Part shown: one piece after another, positions 6,787-16,254 of the stretch
Position numbering within the stretch: the first letter of the stretch is position 1
Layout of the letters: each line of letters starts with the position of its first letter
Source of the DNA: DATJSN01 sp035504095
Lineage (GTDB): Bacteria; Planctomycetota; Phycisphaerae; WQYP01
Reading direction: 5' to 3'
Assembly: GCA_035504095.1 (NCBI GenBank)
Contig: DATJSN010000101.1
Span: forward strand, 1 to 49,238
DNA length: 49,238 nucleotides
The notes under the pieces: generated by a model
Seen by the model: the letters and a program-made list of their open reading frames with translations, nothing else
The model's database searches: none
Told to the model about the DNA's origin: nothing
Made by a program: the position numbers and the translations under genes

Positions 6787-9366
6787 ATGGGAACTAAGAC
6801 AATTCAGGCTGATGATCGTTCAGGGGCCCAAACATCACATGGGAACACGGCTCGGGGATTGCGCGCGCTATCGCGGATAGCGGTGATTTCAGCACATTAC
6901 ATGCTGGCGGTCATTGCCATTTCCGCCGTCATTGCATGCCTGTTTATTTCCCTGGAGATTGTGGACATACACCATAAAACACTGGGGTGGAACGCGATGT
7001 GGACGAATCGCGTAAACCAACTCGTGGCTTTGCGGTCGGCGGTCAGCGACGCGGGATTGGAAGTGAATGCAATTCTGAAAAATCCCTCGCCAGAGGAATT
7101 TAAACGGCTTAACACGGCGTATGATTATCTCGACGCCAGGCTCGCGGCGCTGCAATCGGAGATCACAATCAACAATGACCCGATGGCCCCCGCGATGAAA
7201 ACGCTGATCAATGATCAAATCAACGGCATTTTAAAGCTGACAGCGTTGCTGAGGAATAATGCCGTGCGGGAACTTAGCGGCAACGGACGAAACGGGCAGA
7301 CCCCGCCGTCGGCGATCGATACAGACCGCGATCAAATACTTGTTCAAGACGCGATTACCACCGCGACGACGTACATCCGGTCGGAACAGGTTTCACAATT
7401 GGATCAGTCGGAAGTGTCGTCGCGATACTGGGTTTACCGGCAATACCTTGTGTGCGCAATCGCAGCGCCATTTATGCTGGCGCTGGCCGCACTGACCGTG
7501 AGAGCGTTGCTTCGTTCGCAGCGAACATTAAAAGAACGTGAGCGGGCGCTGGACGAACTGCACGCATACCAAACCGCCTTGAATCACCATGCGATTATCG
7601 CGGTCACCGATGCCGAAGGGCGGATCACTCAAACCAACGAGGCTTTTCGCCAGGTCAGCAAATTTTCGGAGCAGGAAATCATCGGACAGAACCATCATCT
7701 TGTTGATCCGCGGTTTCATACAAAAAATTTCTGGAACGAGATGTGGCAGACGATTTCCTCCGGGACCATCTGGCACGGGGAGGTATGTGAACGGGCAAAA
7801 GATGGCTCACAATACTGGGTGACGAAGACCGTTCTGCCGGTTCTGGACGAAAAAGGACGGCCCAATTCCTTTATTTCGATCGCCACGGACATTACGAAAC
7901 AGAAGCAACTGGAAACGGAACTTCGAATCGCGGCACGAACGGACAAGCTCACGGGGCTTCCCAACCGGGCGGCGCTGGCGGATGACATTCAACGCGCGAT
8001 TGCGCGAACGCGGCGGCATCCAGAGTTTTCTTTCGCGGTGCTGTTCCTGGACCTCGATCGGTTCAAATCCATCAATGATTGTCTGGGCCACGAAGCCGGC
8101 GACTTATTGCTTCGCGAGATTGCCTCGCGCCTGCGATTGTCTCTGCGCGAAGAGGACGTTGTGGCTGTGTCAGCGCCGGCCGACGGTGCGGAAAAGGCGC
8201 AACAGAAATGCGGCGAAGTGGTGCGACTGGGCGGTGATGAATTTGTGGTGCTGCTGGACGGTTTGCGGACGCCTGCAGATGCGTGCATCGTCGCCGATCG
8301 AATTCTCGTCAAACTCGCGGCGCCGCTTTCAATCCTGGGGATGCAACTATATACATCCGCAAGCATCGGAATCGTAACCAGCGAAATATCGAACACCTCG
8401 GCGTCTGAAGTATTGCGCGACGCGGATATCGCTTTATACGAAGCGAAACTCGCCGGCAAGGGAAGGTATGTCGTGTTTGATGAACAGATGCGGAACCGGA
8501 TCAAGCACCGGGTCAGTCTGGAATCGGACCTTCGGAGCGCATTGGAGAATGGGCAACTTTTACTGCACTATCAACCGCTGGTCTGCCTGTTCAAGAGCGA
8601 AGTTTTCAGTTATGAGGCGCTAATTCGATGGAAGCATCCGCAATACGGGATGGTTTCACCGGCGGAGTTCATTCCTATTGCCGAAGAGTCGGGATTGATT
8701 ATTCCAATAGGAAAATGGGTCTTGCGCGAATCCTTACGGCAACTGGCGCAATGGCGAAGGACATACGGCACGGCAAAATTTCCGCGGGTCCACGTCAACG
8801 TTTCATGGAGCCAACTGTCGCTGAGCGATTTTCCGTCGATGATTACGGGCCTTCTGGACGAATTCGGCCTGGAGCCGGATTCATTGTATCTGGAGATTAC
8901 CGAAGGGACATTAATGCAGGACCCCATCGAAGGAGCCCGTGTTATAGATTCGTTAGACGAGATCGGCGTTAAATTAGCACTGGACGATTTTGGCACGGGA
9001 TATTCATCGCTGTCGGCCTTGCATCAATTTCCGGTTCATATGCTTAAGATCGACGGTGATTTTGTCGCGAAGATGATGCGCGGGCGTGAATATCTGGCCA
9101 TGGTTGAGACGATCATTGCACTGACGCAGAATCTTGGCATGGGCGTCGTCGCGGAGGGGATTGAAACGGTCGAGCAACTCTTGACGCTGGAATCGATCGA
9201 TTGTCAATTTGGACAAGGGTATCTGTTTACCAAGCCGATGCCGCCGGAGGAAGTACCGAATTTTTCGTACGCGATTCCGTCAAAGACTCTTGTCCGCGGA
9301 GCTACGGACAAAATACAGCCTGCTTCTGCCGTCTATATCAGCAGAACCTGCGGCGTTGAACATTAG
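6787..9366 (+). CDS. Membrane-bound PAS-GGDEF-EAL cyclic-di-GMP enzyme
   Basis: The product is 859 residues. Membrane helices at about 34-59 and 220-242 enclose a mostly helical periplasmic sensor. A PAS domain follows (about 262-375, ending SFISIATDITKQKQLE), then GGDEF (385-565) and EAL (575-835). The synthase motif RLGGDEF is intact at 480-486. The phosphodiesterase has EALIRW (E610), EITEG, DDFGTGYS, LKID, VAEGIET and CQFGQGY, so both activities look possible. About 19 extra residues separate REED (454-457) from the GGDEF motif. That displaces the RxxD inhibitory site, which normally lies five residues before GGDEF. The gene stands alone and would link an external signal to c-di-GMP level. 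Confidence 0.93.
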   Translation: MGTKTIQADDRSGAQTSHGNTARGLRALSRIAVISAHYMLAVIAISAVIACLFISLEIVDIHHKTLGWNAMWTNRVNQLVALRSAVSDAGLEVNAILKNPSPEEFKRLNTAYDYLDARLAALQSEITINNDPMAPAMKTLINDQINGILKLTALLRNNAVRELSGNGRNGQTPPSAIDTDRDQILVQDAITTATTYIRSEQVSQLDQSEVSSRYWVYRQYLVCAIAAPFMLALAALTVRALLRSQRTLKERERALDELHAYQTALNHHAIIAVTDAEGRITQTNEAFRQVSKFSEQEIIGQNHHLVDPRFHTKNFWNEMWQTISSGTIWHGEVCERAKDGSQYWVTKTVLPVLDEKGRPNSFISIATDITKQKQLETELRIAARTDKLTGLPNRAALADDIQRAIARTRRHPEFSFAVLFLDLDRFKSINDCLGHEAGDLLLREIASRLRLSLREEDVVAVSAPADGAEKAQQKCGEVVRLGGDEFVVLLDGLRTPADACIVADRILVKLAAPLSILGMQLYTSASIGIVTSEISNTSASEVLRDADIALYEAKLAGKGRYVVFDEQMRNRIKHRVSLESDLRSALENGQLLLHYQPLVCLFKSEVFSYEALIRWKHPQYGMVSPAEFIPIAEESGLIIPIGKWVLRESLRQLAQWRRTYGTAKFPRVHVNVSWSQLSLSDFPSMITGLLDEFGLEPDSLYLEITEGTLMQDPIEGARVIDSLDEIGVKLALDDFGTGYSSLSALHQFPVHMLKIDGDFVAKMMRGREYLAMVETIIALTQNLGMGVVAEGIETVEQLLTLESIDCQFGQGYLFTKPMPPEEVPNFSYAIPSKTLVRGATDKIQPASAVYISRTCGVEH

Positions 9367-9472
9367 GGAGATCATCTGTTCAATCTCCACCTTATTGATG
9401 AAAATAATTGTGGTATCGAAATACGCCGGGTTCCCTCCCGGTGCTGCATGCCGGTGGGATAAGCCTATTGAG

Positions 9473-12400
9473 TCAATCCACGTTGAAATAGCGCGCTTCG
9501 GGGTGGTGTACCACGAGCGCAGAGGTGCTCTGCTCCGGCTGGATCATCCAGTTTTCGGATAACGTACAGCCGATCCGCGATGGATCGAGCAATTTAAAAA
9601 GCTTTTCTTCATCCTGCAGGTCCGGGCACGCCGGATAACCAAAGCTGTAGCGGCAGCCCTGAAAATGGCAGGCGAAAATGTCGCGCATCGTGGGGCCGTC
9701 TTTATCAGCAATGCCCCATTCCTGGCGCACGCGTTTGTGCCACATTTCAGCCAAAGCTTCGGCGACCTGCACACCCATACCGTGAATGTAAAGGTACTCG
9801 GTGAAGTCGCCCTGTTCGAAAAGCTGTTTTTCATAAGGCGCCACATCCGGCCCGGCGGTTACGCACTGCAGCGCCACGACGTCCATCCGGCCTGATTCGA
9901 CGGGATGGAAAAAGTCGGACAGGCACCAGCGTTTACGGTCCGTCTGGCGCGGGAAATGGAACCGCTCGATTTCGGTTTTCTTATCCGCAGCGTAAATGAC
10001 CAGATCGTTTTTATCCGATTGCGCCCAGAAATAACCATACACAACCTGCGGTTTAAGCAGATTCAGGTCTTTACACTTCTGCTTGATGCGATTGTAAATG
10101 GGCCGCACGCGTTCCTCGGTCCACTGGCGGAATTCGTCGCGCGGCATCACGCCGCTTTTGAATTGCCACTGGCCGCGAAATAGCGCCACCTCATCTATAT
10201 ATGGATAGACCGCATCGATGGGAATATCCTTAACCACACGCGTGCCATAGAAAGGCAACGGCGGAATGGGATTGGTATGACTGATCCCGGAATCGACGTA
10301 ATCGCTGGTTGAGAGCTTAGCCGCCAGTGCGGTTGGAGCCGAAGTGGCCTTCACGGCGCCGCCTGTGGCGACGAGAATCTCCTGGACCTTGCCGGTGGCA
10401 ACGTGGTCCATGATTTTCAGACCCTCAAAGGCGTCCTTGCCATAAAACAAGGGACCTTTATAAAGGTCGCGCAATTCACCTTCGACGTATTTGCGCGTGA
10501 GCGCCGCCCCGCCGAGGATGACGGGAATATCGATTCCCAGCCGATTGAGTTCCAGCAAATCTTCGCGCATCACCAGCGTGGACTTGACTAAAAGCCCGGA
10601 AAGGCCGATGGCATGTACGTCATGCTGTTTGGCTGCTTCGATGACGTTATTGATCGGCTGCTTGATGCCCAGGTTAAAAACGGTATAGCCGTTATTGGAC
10701 AAAATAATGTCCACCAGGTTTTTGCCAATGTCGTGAACATCGCCTTTAACCGTGGCCAGCACCAGCTTGCCGCGGCTTTGGCCTTCCATTTTGGGCATGT
10801 GCGGCTGCAAATAGGCCACCGCGGCTTTCATGACTTCGGCGCTCTGGAGCACAAAAGGAAGCTGCATCTGCCCGCTGCCAAAAAGGTCTCCCACCGTTTT
10901 CATGCCGGAGAGAAGATGATCGTTGATGATGTCCAGCGGCGGATATTTTTTCATCGCTTCGTCGAGGTGCTCGTGAAGCTTCTGTTTGTCGCCATCGATG
11001 ATGTGGCGGCGGAGTTTTTCCTCCAGCGGCAATTGTTCGACTGTTTCGGCGGCGCGCTCCGGAGCACCCAGTGAACTCAACAGCGCCAACGGGTTGTAGT
11101 CCAGGCGCGCACGGTCGTAGATGAGATCCAAAGCCCATTGATAATGCTGCGGATCGATTTTATTTTGCGGCAAAATTTTACTGGAGTGCACAATCGCCGA
11201 AGTCAGCCCGGCTTTCACAGATTCATTGAAAAAGGCGCTGTTAATCACCACGCGCGCATAAGGCTTAAGGCCAAACGAGACATTGGAAAGCCCCAGCGTG
11301 GTGTGACATTTGGGGAATTCCGCGCTGATGCGGCGGATGCCCTCGAGAGTTTCCATCGCCAGCCGGCGGACTTCCTCCTGGCCGGTGACGATGGGGAAAA
11401 TCAACGGATCAAAATAGATATCCGTTTCGTCGATGTCGTATTTGTTGACCAGCAGGTCATAGAGCCGGTGCGCAATGGAAAGTTTGCGGTCGGCGGTTTT
11501 GCCCATCGCTTCGATTTTGTCATCATCGATGGTGCCCGCGACGATCGCAGCGCCATAGCGCTTGAGCAGCGCGGCCATTTTGGCAAGTTTTTCCTCGCCA
11601 TCCTCGAGATTGATGGAGTTGACGATACATTTGCCGGGCGCGGACTGCAGGCCGGTTTCGATGACGTCAAGCTGCGTCGAATCGATCATGAGCGGAGCGG
11701 TGACTTCTTTGGCGAACCGCCGGACTATTTCGAACATGTCGGCAGCGCCCGCGCGGCCCACGTAATCGACGCAAATATCGATGACGTGCGAACCCTCCCT
11801 GACCTGTTCCCGGCCCATGGAGACCAGTGTGTCCCAGTCCTGAGAGAGCATGGCGTCTTTGAATTTTTTCGAGCCGTTGGTGTTGGTGCGCTCGCCGATG
11901 ATGAGGATGGAATTATCCTGCCGGGCATCGACAGCGCTATAAAGCGAGGAAACGGTGGCATGGGCGGCGTCGAGTTTGCGGCCAAACGCCTGGCGCGGCG
12001 CGGGTTTAAGGCCCGCGACGGCGGCGGCCACCTGTCGAATATGTTCCGGCGTAGTGCCGCAACAGCCGCCGACGATGTTGACGCCGAACTTACTGACGAA
12101 TTCCACGTGGGATTTGGCCAGCTCCGCGGGCGCGAGTGGGAAATATGTTTTTCCCTCGTGAAGCACGGGCAGACCGGCGTTGGGCTGAATGGACAAATAA
12201 CGCCGGCAATCGCGGCTAAGCGTTTCCACGTGCGGCCTCATTAATTCCGGACCAGTGGCGCAGTTCATGCCGATCACGTCCACGGGGAGCGCCTCAAGCG
12301 TTGTAATCACCGAGTTGATTTCCGTGCCTAAAAGCATCGTGCCGACGGTTTCCATGGTGACCTGCACCATGATCGGAACGCGGATGCCCAGTTCGCGCAT

Positions 12401-13012
12401 CGCATCGGTAGCGGCAATCACCGCGACTTTGGCCTGCAGAAGATCGAAGCAGGTTTCGATGAGGATGGCGTCTACTCCGCCTTCCAAGAGGCCGCGAATT
12501 TGTTCGGTATAGGAATCGAGCATCGTGGCGAACGTGGTGTTGCCGAGGGTGATCGACTTGGTGCCCGGGCCGACAGAACCGGCGACAAAGCGCGGCTTAC
12601 CTGGCCCGTTGAATTTATTCGCCGCTTTGCGGGCGATTTGCGCGGCGGTGCGATTGATTTCGCGGCAGCGGTCCTGCAGGCCGAATTCGGTGAGGACAAT
12701 TTTACTGGCGCCAAAGGTGTCGGTTTCGACGGTGTCGGCGCCGGCGGCAAAATATGCGCTGTGTATGGATTCAATTACATCCGGCCGGGAAAGAATCAGC
12801 ACCTCGGGGCAATTTTCCAGATTCCAGAAGTCTGAAAGCGACAGATCGGCTTCAAAAATCTGTGTGCCCATGGCGCCGTCAAAAATCATGACGCGATCGG
12901 CCAAAACATCCAAAAATGGATGTTGAGCGAGCGGCGCGGAAAATGGGCGCTGGGCTGCGGCATGGGCAACCTTGGTGGGAGCGCGGTTTTTTATGGCCTG
13001 GGTGTCGTTCAT
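9473..13012 (-). CDS. metH: Cobalamin-dependent methionine synthase MetH
   Basis: MetH transfers the methyl group of 5-methyltetrahydrofolate through cobalamin to homocysteine, giving methionine. The 1179 residues carry all four modules. The homocysteine domain has zinc ligands C251 (GMNCATGP) and C317/C318 (GGCCGTTPEH). The pterin domain begins near 365 (ERTNTNGSKKFKDAML). The cap and B12 domain has DVHDIGKN with cobalt ligand H760. The SAM activation domain includes GMGVQVAEALAE and CRYSFGYPACPDL. E. coli MetH is 1227 residues with the cobalt ligand at H759. The start codon follows directly after the stop of the upstream pseudouridine synthase gene. No cobalamin or SAM riboswitch was recognised upstream of this minus-strand run. 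AhcY, encoded 3.2 kb away on the other strand, supplies its homocysteine. Confidence 0.98.
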   Translation of the reverse strand: MNDTQAIKNRAPTKVAHAAAQRPFSAPLAQHPFLDVLADRVMIFDGAMGTQIFEADLSLSDFWNLENCPEVLILSRPDVIESIHSAYFAAGADTVETDTFGASKIVLTEFGLQDRCREINRTAAQIARKAANKFNGPGKPRFVAGSVGPGTKSITLGNTTFATMLDSYTEQIRGLLEGGVDAILIETCFDLLQAKVAVIAATDAMRELGIRVPIMVQVTMETVGTMLLGTEINSVITTLEALPVDVIGMNCATGPELMRPHVETLSRDCRRYLSIQPNAGLPVLHEGKTYFPLAPAELAKSHVEFVSKFGVNIVGGCCGTTPEHIRQVAAAVAGLKPAPRQAFGRKLDAAHATVSSLYSAVDARQDNSILIIGERTNTNGSKKFKDAMLSQDWDTLVSMGREQVREGSHVIDICVDYVGRAGAADMFEIVRRFAKEVTAPLMIDSTQLDVIETGLQSAPGKCIVNSINLEDGEEKLAKMAALLKRYGAAIVAGTIDDDKIEAMGKTADRKLSIAHRLYDLLVNKYDIDETDIYFDPLIFPIVTGQEEVRRLAMETLEGIRRISAEFPKCHTTLGLSNVSFGLKPYARVVINSAFFNESVKAGLTSAIVHSSKILPQNKIDPQHYQWALDLIYDRARLDYNPLALLSSLGAPERAAETVEQLPLEEKLRRHIIDGDKQKLHEHLDEAMKKYPPLDIINDHLLSGMKTVGDLFGSGQMQLPFVLQSAEVMKAAVAYLQPHMPKMEGQSRGKLVLATVKGDVHDIGKNLVDIILSNNGYTVFNLGIKQPINNVIEAAKQHDVHAIGLSGLLVKSTLVMREDLLELNRLGIDIPVILGGAALTRKYVEGELRDLYKGPLFYGKDAFEGLKIMDHVATGKVQEILVATGGAVKATSAPTALAAKLSTSDYVDSGISHTNPIPPLPFYGTRVVKDIPIDAVYPYIDEVALFRGQWQFKSGVMPRDEFRQWTEERVRPIYNRIKQKCKDLNLLKPQVVYGYFWAQSDKNDLVIYAADKKTEIERFHFPRQTDRKRWCLSDFFHPVESGRMDVVALQCVTAGPDVAPYEKQLFEQGDFTEYLYIHGMGVQVAEALAEMWHKRVRQEWGIADKDGPTMRDIFACHFQGCRYSFGYPACPDLQDEEKLFKLLDPSRIGCTLSENWMIQPEQSTSALVVHHPEARYFNVD

Positions 13013-13852
13013 TTATTTTCGCTCCAGACGCTTGCGTTCTTTTTCCATTTCCTTGCGCTCATACCAGCGCTGGGTGGCAGAACGCTTCGACTCATGATAT
13101 TCATGAGAACTTATCGTCCGCAGCCATTGCAATTCTTTTTCAGAAAGCTCTCGGCGCTCGCCGGGGGCCAACCCTTTGACAGTAATTTTATCCCCGATAG
13201 CGACGCGAAATATATCCCTTGCATGAAAACCGGATCGGGCCAAGACGCGGGGAATTTCGCGGTTTTTGCCTTCATTGATTTTGATTTCCAAAACTGTGTT
13301 GCCGCGTTCACGAGCAAGCAAACGTGCTTTAAGACCCTGTGTTTTTTCGGCGCGGCCGCCTTTGTGGGTGGGTCCGAGCCAGACGCCCTTTTTAATTTTT
13401 TCAAGCGTTCCGGAGCTCAAATTTCCTTCCACGGTGACCACGTATGTTTTTTCGACGCCATAACGCGGATGAGCCAGGCGATTGGCCAACTCGCCGTCGT
13501 TGGTCAAAAGCACCAGGCCGCGTGCGTCCATTTCCAGACGACCGACAGGAAAAACTCTCTGGGTGATTCCACCGAGCAGGTCATAGACGGTTCGCCGGCC
13601 GGACGGGTCATGCCTGGTTACCAGCACGCCTTTGGGTTTGTGCAAAAGAAAATAGATTAACTTTTCCGGCGCGATAGGTTCGAGCACCTGATCGCCGACG
13701 GTGATTTCGTCTTTAACTGGGTCGATCAGCACCGGCAACGCGGCACGAACTTCACCATTCACCCGCACCTGGCCCTGGGTGATCAGTTCTTCGCATTTGC
13801 GCCGCGAGGCGATGCCGCAATCGGCCATGAATTTTTGTAAACGAACCTGCAT
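13013..13852 (-). CDS. RsuA/RluB-family pseudouridine synthase (catalytic Asp replaced by Glu)
   Basis: The predicted product is 279 residues from an ATG at 13852, where the S4 RNA-binding domain begins (VRLQKFMADCGIASRRKCEE). The longer frame to 13942 runs back over the manA end. The S4 domain (1-60) is followed by the synthase core with YFLLHKPKGVLVTRHDP, the RLxxxxxGL segment, LTNDGELANRLAHPRYGVEKTY and IKINEGKNREIPR. The family's catalytic Asp lies in GRLD; here the segment reads GRLEMDARGL, so that position (107) is Glu, encoded GAA. Asp is considered essential for uridine isomerisation, so activity is doubtful unless the next acidic residue substitutes. The C-terminal tail is very basic. 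The gene abuts metH and follows manA, probably one transcript. Confidence 0.88.
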   Translation of the reverse strand: MQVRLQKFMADCGIASRRKCEELITQGQVRVNGEVRAALPVLIDPVKDEITVGDQVLEPIAPEKLIYFLLHKPKGVLVTRHDPSGRRTVYDLLGGITQRVFPVGRLEMDARGLVLLTNDGELANRLAHPRYGVEKTYVVTVEGNLSSGTLEKIKKGVWLGPTHKGGRAEKTQGLKARLLARERGNTVLEIKINEGKNREIPRVLARSGFHARDIFRVAIGDKITVKGLAPGERRELSEKELQWLRTISSHEYHESKRSATQRWYERKEMEKERKRLERK

Positions 13853-13911
13853 TTTGTTGCGCCCATACCCTTCCAGATAATTAATATAAACAAGGAATCC
13901 TGAATTCGTGC

Positions 13912-14949
13912 TCAGGGCATTTGAATCTGCAACCAGGTGCATGGACTGACCACGCGCATCCGCGGCGACTTGAGCAACGCGGGAATCAGCACCGTTTCGC
14001 CCGGCTCGACAGCTACCGGGAAACCATGTTGGGAGTCGATGACGGCCTGACCGGCCAGCATAATCCAGACCTGCGGTTTGCCCTTGATCAACGCTTCGCC
14101 TAATGGGTAGGTTCCGTCGCCAATCTCCACACGGCTTACGCTGAAATGTTCGCAGGCGACTAAATCGGTAATCTGGAAATCTTCCATATGGCGTTTGGTT
14201 TGACTGTTGTTGTGCGGCGCAGGCGCATTGAAATTGACGACCTCCAGAGCCTGCTCGACATGCAGCGCCCGCGGCTTGCCGTCGGTCATCAGACGGTTCC
14301 AGTCAAAAATGCGGAAGGTTGTATCGCTGGGCGTCTGTACCTCGGCCGCCAATACGCCTGCGCCCAACGCATGTACTGCGCCCGATTCGAGATAATGACA
14401 ATCGCCGGCGCGGGCCGGAATCGCATTGAGCAGTGGTTCAACCTGACCGGTTTGGAGCGCGTTTTGAAACGTGTTGCGATCCACGTTGGGTTTAAGCCCG
14501 TTGTAAATTTTTGCTCCGGGGTCCGCCTGCAACACATACCAGGCTTCATTCTTCAGATGCGCGCCGGGGTGTTTTTGGGCGTATGAAACATCGGGATGCA
14601 CCTGTACCGATAAATTCTGCTGGGCATCCAGAAATTTGATCAGTAAAGGAAAATAGCCGTTTAATGCGGCGGCCTCCCCCATGATTTGCGCGGAATGAGC
14701 GGTAAAAATATCACGAAACGAGCGACCCCGATAAGGGCCGTGAGCAATGCGGTTGCTCAGGCTTCCGTCGGGCAACGCGCCAATGGAATCCGCCTTGACC
14801 GAACCGGGCGGTAAATCCGCGAGTTCCCACGATTCACCAAGAAGCGATCCCTGCAATTCGCGAGGAATGGGCCGTTCGAGCACCTGGCGCAGCCGGCGAC
14901 CGCCCCAAATACGCCGCTGAAATACCGGTATAAATTTAAGCGGATACAT
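13912..14949 (-). CDS. manA: Type I mannose-6-phosphate isomerase (ManA-like)
   Basis: The enzyme interconverts fructose-6-phosphate and mannose-6-phosphate, feeding GDP-sugar and polysaccharide synthesis. The 345 residues are the short bacterial class I form. Visible are FQRRIWGGRRL at the N-terminus, SWELAD, LLIKFLDAQQNLSVQVHPD with zinc ligand H118, KNEAWYVL with the ligand Glu, and SGAVHALGAGVLAAEVQTPS with the later His ligand, then a C-terminal cupin (GETVLIPALL). It is first of a minus-strand run with the pseudouridine synthase and metH. Spacing to the next gene is about 60 bases, so co-transcription is likely but functional linkage is not. Confidence 0.92.
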   Translation of the reverse strand: MYPLKFIPVFQRRIWGGRRLRQVLERPIPRELQGSLLGESWELADLPPGSVKADSIGALPDGSLSNRIAHGPYRGRSFRDIFTAHSAQIMGEAAALNGYFPLLIKFLDAQQNLSVQVHPDVSYAQKHPGAHLKNEAWYVLQADPGAKIYNGLKPNVDRNTFQNALQTGQVEPLLNAIPARAGDCHYLESGAVHALGAGVLAAEVQTPSDTTFRIFDWNRLMTDGKPRALHVEQALEVVNFNAPAPHNNSQTKRHMEDFQITDLVACEHFSVSRVEIGDGTYPLGEALIKGKPQVWIMLAGQAVIDSQHGFPVAVEPGETVLIPALLKSPRMRVVSPCTWLQIQMP

Positions 14950-14980
14950 CCAAAACCTTTTTTATCAACGCACAAACGCC

Positions 14981-15205
14981 ATGTCTAACCAACACAAGAA
15001 GCCATACCATATTAAACAACCAGCCCCATACGAATGGGAAAACTTCGGTCCCTGGTTATTAACCATCGGCTTTATAGGCCGTTATTCCATCATTAAATCC
15101 GCCAAGGCCATGCGCGAATCGGTTGCGCGCCGGGCCGGTCAACGCTCGCGGCGTCATGGTGGCTTGCCAGGAATGCCTGCGAGCATTATTATTATATCCG
15201 GATGA
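14981..15205 (+). CDS. Possible small basic protein upstream of the ArsR-type regulator
   Basis: A 74-codon frame fills most of the gap between divergent manA and the ArsR-methyltransferase gene. Its TGA overlaps the regulator's ATG as ATGA, a common sign of coupled translation. Predicted features are a polar start, a short hydrophobic stretch GPWLLTIGFIGRYSI and a very basic middle (ESVARRAGQRSRRH). Codon choice looks plausible, but there is no clear ribosome site before the ATG and I recognise no family. The same DNA could be an untranslated leader: a GCTCGC...GCGAGC inverted repeat lies near 15142..15184. It is listed because it is the best explanation of this gap, not because it is secure. 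Confidence 0.35.
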   Translation: MSNQHKKPYHIKQPAPYEWENFGPWLLTIGFIGRYSIIKSAKAMRESVARRAGQRSRRHGGLPGMPASIIIISG

Positions 15206-16236
15206 ACGGATTAATGCCAACCCGGCCGACTCATGCTTCCCGCGCTTCACGATCGCGGCCTCAGGCCATGGGAGAGTGGATCGAATTGCTGCGAACGCTG
15301 GCCGATCCCATGCGCTTGCGCATTCTTCGCCTGCTGGAGCAGGCCGCCCATCCGGGCCTTCGCGTAGGAGAGTTATCCGAAGCGCTCAAACTGCCTCAGT
15401 CCACGGTGAGCCGACACATCAAAACACTGCTCGACGCCGGTCTTGTGGATGGTCACCGCGACGGGACTTCAATGCTTTACTGCCTGAGTGAAATGGCAGG
15501 CCGGCATGAAACCAAACAACTGCGCGCGCTGACGCGTGAAAGTCTGGTTCACGACGAACAGATACAGGCTGACGCGGCACGACTTGCGCAGGTATTACGC
15601 CGCCGGCACACCGGCGGTCACGAATTTTTTGACGCTAAAGCCCCCCACTGGGATGCGTTGCGTAAAGAATGGTTTGGTGACACGTTTCACCTTGAGGCGA
15701 TGCTCGCCGGACTGAATCCGGATTGGACAGTGGGTGACCTGGGCGCGGGTACCGGCGCCATGTTTACCCTTCTGGCGCCGCACGTGAAAACCATCATTGC
15801 GGTTGAACCGTCGGCGGCAATGCTTAAGGCGGCCAAAGCGCGGATCAAAACGCTGGGGCTCAATAATGTGGAACTGTTGCAGGGCAGACTCGAATCCTTG
15901 CCGATTCCGGAGCAAACTCTGGACATGGCGATCATTAGTCTCGTTCTGCATTACGTTGATGACATTCCCGCTGTGCTGACCCAAACGTATCGGACGCTCA
16001 AACCGGGCGGCGTTTTATTAATACTTGATCTGCTGGCACATTCAGTGGAAATGTTCCGCAAAAAAATGGGACATCGCTGGATGGGGTTTGCCCCCCACAC
16101 TCTGGAAGAACAATTATCCGCGGCCGGATTTGTACAAACACGCTGGCATACGCTCCCGGCGCGGGCCGGCCGATCGCGCGAGGCGGGAGTGACCATTCCT
16201 GATTTGTTTGTTATGCGGGCTGTGCGTCCGCGTTAA
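15202..16236 (+). CDS. ArsR-family regulator fused to a class I methyltransferase domain
   Basis: The product is 344 residues. The N-terminal winged helix (27-105) carries LLRTLADPMRLRILRLLEQA and LKLPQSTVSRHIKTLLDAGL, typical of ArsR. From about 140 a Rossmann methyltransferase follows with VGDLGAGTGAMFTLL (SAM motif at 177-191), VEPSAAML and LKPGGVLLILDLL. It is encoded 18 bases before ahcY on the same strand and divergently from the metH run. ArsR-type SahR regulators, described in Proteobacteria, control methionine-cycle genes by binding SAH. By analogy I infer that the methyltransferase domain here senses SAM or SAH. It could instead be a true methyltransferase (UbiE/arsenite type) with a DNA-binding head. 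Start ATG 15202 lacks a strong ribosome site; 15214 and 15268 are alternatives. Confidence 0.88.
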   Translation: MNGLMPTRPTHASRASRSRPQAMGEWIELLRTLADPMRLRILRLLEQAAHPGLRVGELSEALKLPQSTVSRHIKTLLDAGLVDGHRDGTSMLYCLSEMAGRHETKQLRALTRESLVHDEQIQADAARLAQVLRRRHTGGHEFFDAKAPHWDALRKEWFGDTFHLEAMLAGLNPDWTVGDLGAGTGAMFTLLAPHVKTIIAVEPSAAMLKAAKARIKTLGLNNVELLQGRLESLPIPEQTLDMAIISLVLHYVDDIPAVLTQTYRTLKPGGVLLILDLLAHSVEMFRKKMGHRWMGFAPHTLEEQLSAAGFVQTRWHTLPARAGRSREAGVTIPDLFVMRAVRPR

Positions 16237-16254
16237 TTTTTTTAAGGATTTACA

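Noticed and set aside
9367..9388. GGAGAT/ATCTCC hairpin between the convergent GGDEF-EAL and metH genes
   Set aside because: Only six base pairs with a 10-base loop and no T-run; such repeats occur by chance.
11138..12244. Long plus-strand frame opposite metH (368 codons)
   Set aside because: It is antisense to clearly coding MetH sequence, has no family features and its composition is that expected from the complementary strand.
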